Source: Rhodospirillaceae bacterium
GTDB taxonomy: Bacteria; Pseudomonadota; Alphaproteobacteria; MPNO01; UBA2964
Length of the DNA: 7,513 nucleotides
Assembly: GCA_018660305.1 (NCBI GenBank)
Contig: JABJKO010000009.1
Span: 1 to 7,513 of the forward strand
Direction of reading: 5' to 3'
Shown: positions 6,322 to 7,513 of the stretch, in pieces
Layout: every line of letters begins with the position of its first letter
Position numbering within the stretch: the first letter of the stretch is position 1
Made by a program: the position numbers and the translations under genes
Notes under the pieces: generated by a model
Told to the model about the DNA's origin: nothing
Database searches by the model: none
Seen by the model: the letters and a program-made list of their open reading frames with translations, nothing else

Positions 6322-6504
6322 TTATGCCTGCCCGGATGTCATTGACATAGCCATCGCCGAACCGACGATGTCCACCGTGCCGTCGTTTTTTCCCATCCAC
6401 GCGGTGATGAAAGCGCGCCCGACCTGCTCCCGCGAGGTCATGTCTTTTGCGGCGACAGGAAATATTTTCAGGCTTTTGCAGCCCGTGTTCATAGCCGTGC
6501 GCAT
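6322..6504 (-). pseudogene. Truncated second copy of the MaoC-like gene's 3' end
   Basis: The minus-strand frame over 6343-6462 aligns without gaps to the last 40 codons of the neighbouring MaoC-like gene (5353-5472), at a constant offset of 990 bp. By my count 26 of 40 residues and 88 of 120 bases are identical. The best stretch is 6355-6456 against 5365-5466, 84 of 102 bases. Shared residues include REQ, GRAFIT, KxDGTV and IVGSA. After the homologous part the copy continues for MTSGQA to a stop at 6322-6324. On its 5' side, beyond 6462, I see no further similarity, so most of the gene is missing. A 60-codon frame with an ATG at 6504 exists, but it has no proper ribosome binding site. I read it as a remnant of a duplicated or older paralogous gene, not a functional protein. 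Confidence 0.65.
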
Positions 6505-6658
6505 CTCCCGTTCTCAACAAGCTTGCGCATTGCGCTAATCTACATCCTGATTGCCGGCCAGTACCAGGGCACGTGCCGGGTAAGGTGTCCGCTTTGCAGC
6601 TAAAGCATGCGAACTCATTCCTTTTTATGGTAAAGGCAGTTGCTCGAGGCAGCCGAGT
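6505..6658. other. Gene-free stretch upstream of the TRAP gene
   Basis: Together with the MaoC remnant next to it, this stretch forms a gap of about 560 bp (6202-6760) without an intact gene. I found no RNA gene, no insertion-sequence end and no coding frame with recognisable features on either strand. The codon structure seen in the remnant does not continue here. It becomes more AT-rich towards the TRAP gene, consistent with a promoter region. Confidence 0.5.
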
Positions 6659-6686
6659 ATGTAAAATTACATTGTAGTATCATAAT
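6659..6686 (+). promoter_or_regulatory. Palindromic operator-like site with promoter -10 ahead of the TRAP gene
   Basis: ATGTAAAATTACAT (6659-6672) is an inverted repeat with 6-bp arms and a 2-bp centre, in an AT-rich patch. A -10-like CATAAT (6681-6686) follows. The -35 region 17 bp upstream of it (about 6658-6663) is poor and falls inside the palindrome. A protein bound there would cover the promoter, which suits a repressor or an activator compensating for the weak -35. TRAP operons are often controlled by GntR-, LysR- or IclR-type regulators; which type acts here cannot be told. The expected leader to the start codon at 6761 is about 65 nt. Confidence 0.35.
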
Positions 6687-6760
6687 TGGGTTTACGGCTG
6701 ATCGTAACTCTAAGCAAATACAGGCAGCGCGCGAACGCGAGCCGGATCAAGGGGGAATAG

Positions 6761-7513
6761 ATGAAAAGCCTAGCAATTTTTAGAGCTTCTGTTGCTGCCT
6801 CTGTCTTGGGTATGGCGGCCAGCGCCGCGATAGTGCCGGATGCATCGGCGAAAACATTGAAGGCCGCGGTCGGCCTCGCCACCAGCAGCGCGCAATATTA
6901 TGCGTACGAACTATTCGCCGATTATGTGAAGGCGAACAGTGATCTGAAGATCAAGGTCTTCTCTATGTCGCTGCTGAACCTCAAGGAAACCCCACCCGGC
7001 GTGCGCGACGGCATCGCCGACATGGGTTTCGTGCTGCCGCCCTATTATCCGGCGGAATATGCCGAGAACAATCTGGCATCGAACCTTTCCATGCTTTCGA
7101 CCACGGGCAGGCAGGTGGAAAGCCCCGGCGCGGCCATGGCGGGCGCCACATCGGAATACACCTACTTCCATTGCCCGGAATGCCTGGCCGAGTACGCGGA
7201 GCAGAACCAAATCTATCTTGGTACCGGCGCAAGCCCGACGTACATCAATCTCTGCACCACGCCGTTGCGGTCACTGGCGGACCTGAAGGGTAAGAAGTAC
7301 CGCTCCGGCGCGGCGAATTTTGGGCGCTGGGCCGAGCATTTTGGCGGCATCAAGGTTTCGATCCCCGGCAACGATATCTATGAGGCGATGGACCAGGGCG
7401 TCATCGACTGCGCGATGCTGTCGGCGACCGAGCTGACCAATCTGTCGCTGTTCGACCTGACCAAGTTTGTCGTCCGCCGCATTCCGGGGGGCGTTTTCTC
7501 TGGTGTCGCGACC
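6761..7513 (+). CDS. TRAP transporter substrate-binding protein (DctP family), 3' end beyond the window
   Basis: This open frame of 251 codons has no stop before the window ends. The protein starts with a Sec signal peptide: basic MKSLAIFR, a hydrophobic stretch to about residue 24, and a likely cleavage after ASA (28-30). The mature part fits the periplasmic solute receptor of tripartite TRAP transporters, which use an ion gradient to import organic acids and related compounds. Supporting features are YELFADYVKANSDLKIKVF (49-67), GIADMGFVLPPYYPAEY (84-100), LADLKGKKYRSGAANFGRWAEHFGG (172-196) and IPGNDIYEAMDQGVIDCAML (201-220), the last two at the usual ligand-site positions. The ATG is preceded by AGGGGG (6750-6755) with a 5-nt spacer, the same arrangement as the MttB-family gene. 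Cys138 and Cys141 (CPEC), Cys165 and Cys217 are unusual for a periplasmic receptor. The membrane subunits should follow downstream outside the window. Confidence 0.88.
   Translation, partial: MKSLAIFRASVAASVLGMAASAAIVPDASAKTLKAAVGLATSSAQYYAYELFADYVKANSDLKIKVFSMSLLNLKETPPGVRDGIADMGFVLPPYYPAEYAENNLASNLSMLSTTGRQVESPGAAMAGATSEYTYFHCPECLAEYAEQNQIYLGTGASPTYINLCTTPLRSLADLKGKKYRSGAANFGRWAEHFGGIKVSIPGNDIYEAMDQGVIDCAMLSATELTNLSLFDLTKFVVRRIPGGVFSGVAT

Noticed and set aside
6263..6538. Plus-strand frame starting with a hydrophobic, signal-peptide-like segment
   Set aside because: It is antisense to the MaoC remnant. The conserved codon pattern lies on the minus strand, and the hydrophobic start looks accidental.

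Overview
The window looks like a chromosomal stretch of a moderately GC-rich proteobacterium, most likely an alphaproteobacterium. The reasons are the close resemblance of the MttB-family protein to those alphaproteobacteria carry in many copies, the TRAP transporter, and the GC-rich codon use. There are no RNA genes, CRISPR arrays or recognisable insertion sequences. The layout is a catabolic cluster built around a corrinoid-methyltransferase homolog and an FAD dehydrogenase.

Left part (1-3093): a DUF1638 gene leaves the window on the minus strand and is divergent, across about 185 bp, from an MttB-family (trimethylamine/quaternary amine:corrinoid) methyltransferase without pyrrolysine. The next gene, 55 bp downstream, is an alpha/beta-hydrolase-fold protein that lacks both the usual nucleophile serine and the usual catalytic histidine.

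Middle (3094-5307): a GMC-family FAD dehydrogenase carries a Cys-x5-Cys-x3-Cys motif like that of [3Fe-4S]-containing FAD glucose dehydrogenase. It is followed by its probable small partner, a gluconate 2-dehydrogenase subunit 3 family protein. Neither has a visible export signal, and no cytochrome subunit is present.

Right part (5308-7513): a MaoC-like hot-dog protein is convergent with the dehydrogenase pair. Upstream of it lies about 560 bp without an intact gene. That stretch contains a truncated second copy of the last 40 codons of the MaoC gene, its own promoter-like elements and a palindromic operator-like site. The 5' end of a TRAP substrate-binding protein gene follows and runs out of the window.

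A plausible joint role (inference) is uptake of an organic acid or zwitterion by the TRAP system, with oxidation, CoA-thioester chemistry and demethylation inside the cell. The substrate cannot be read from the sequence. The corrinoid protein and reductive activase expected for MttB chemistry are not in the window.
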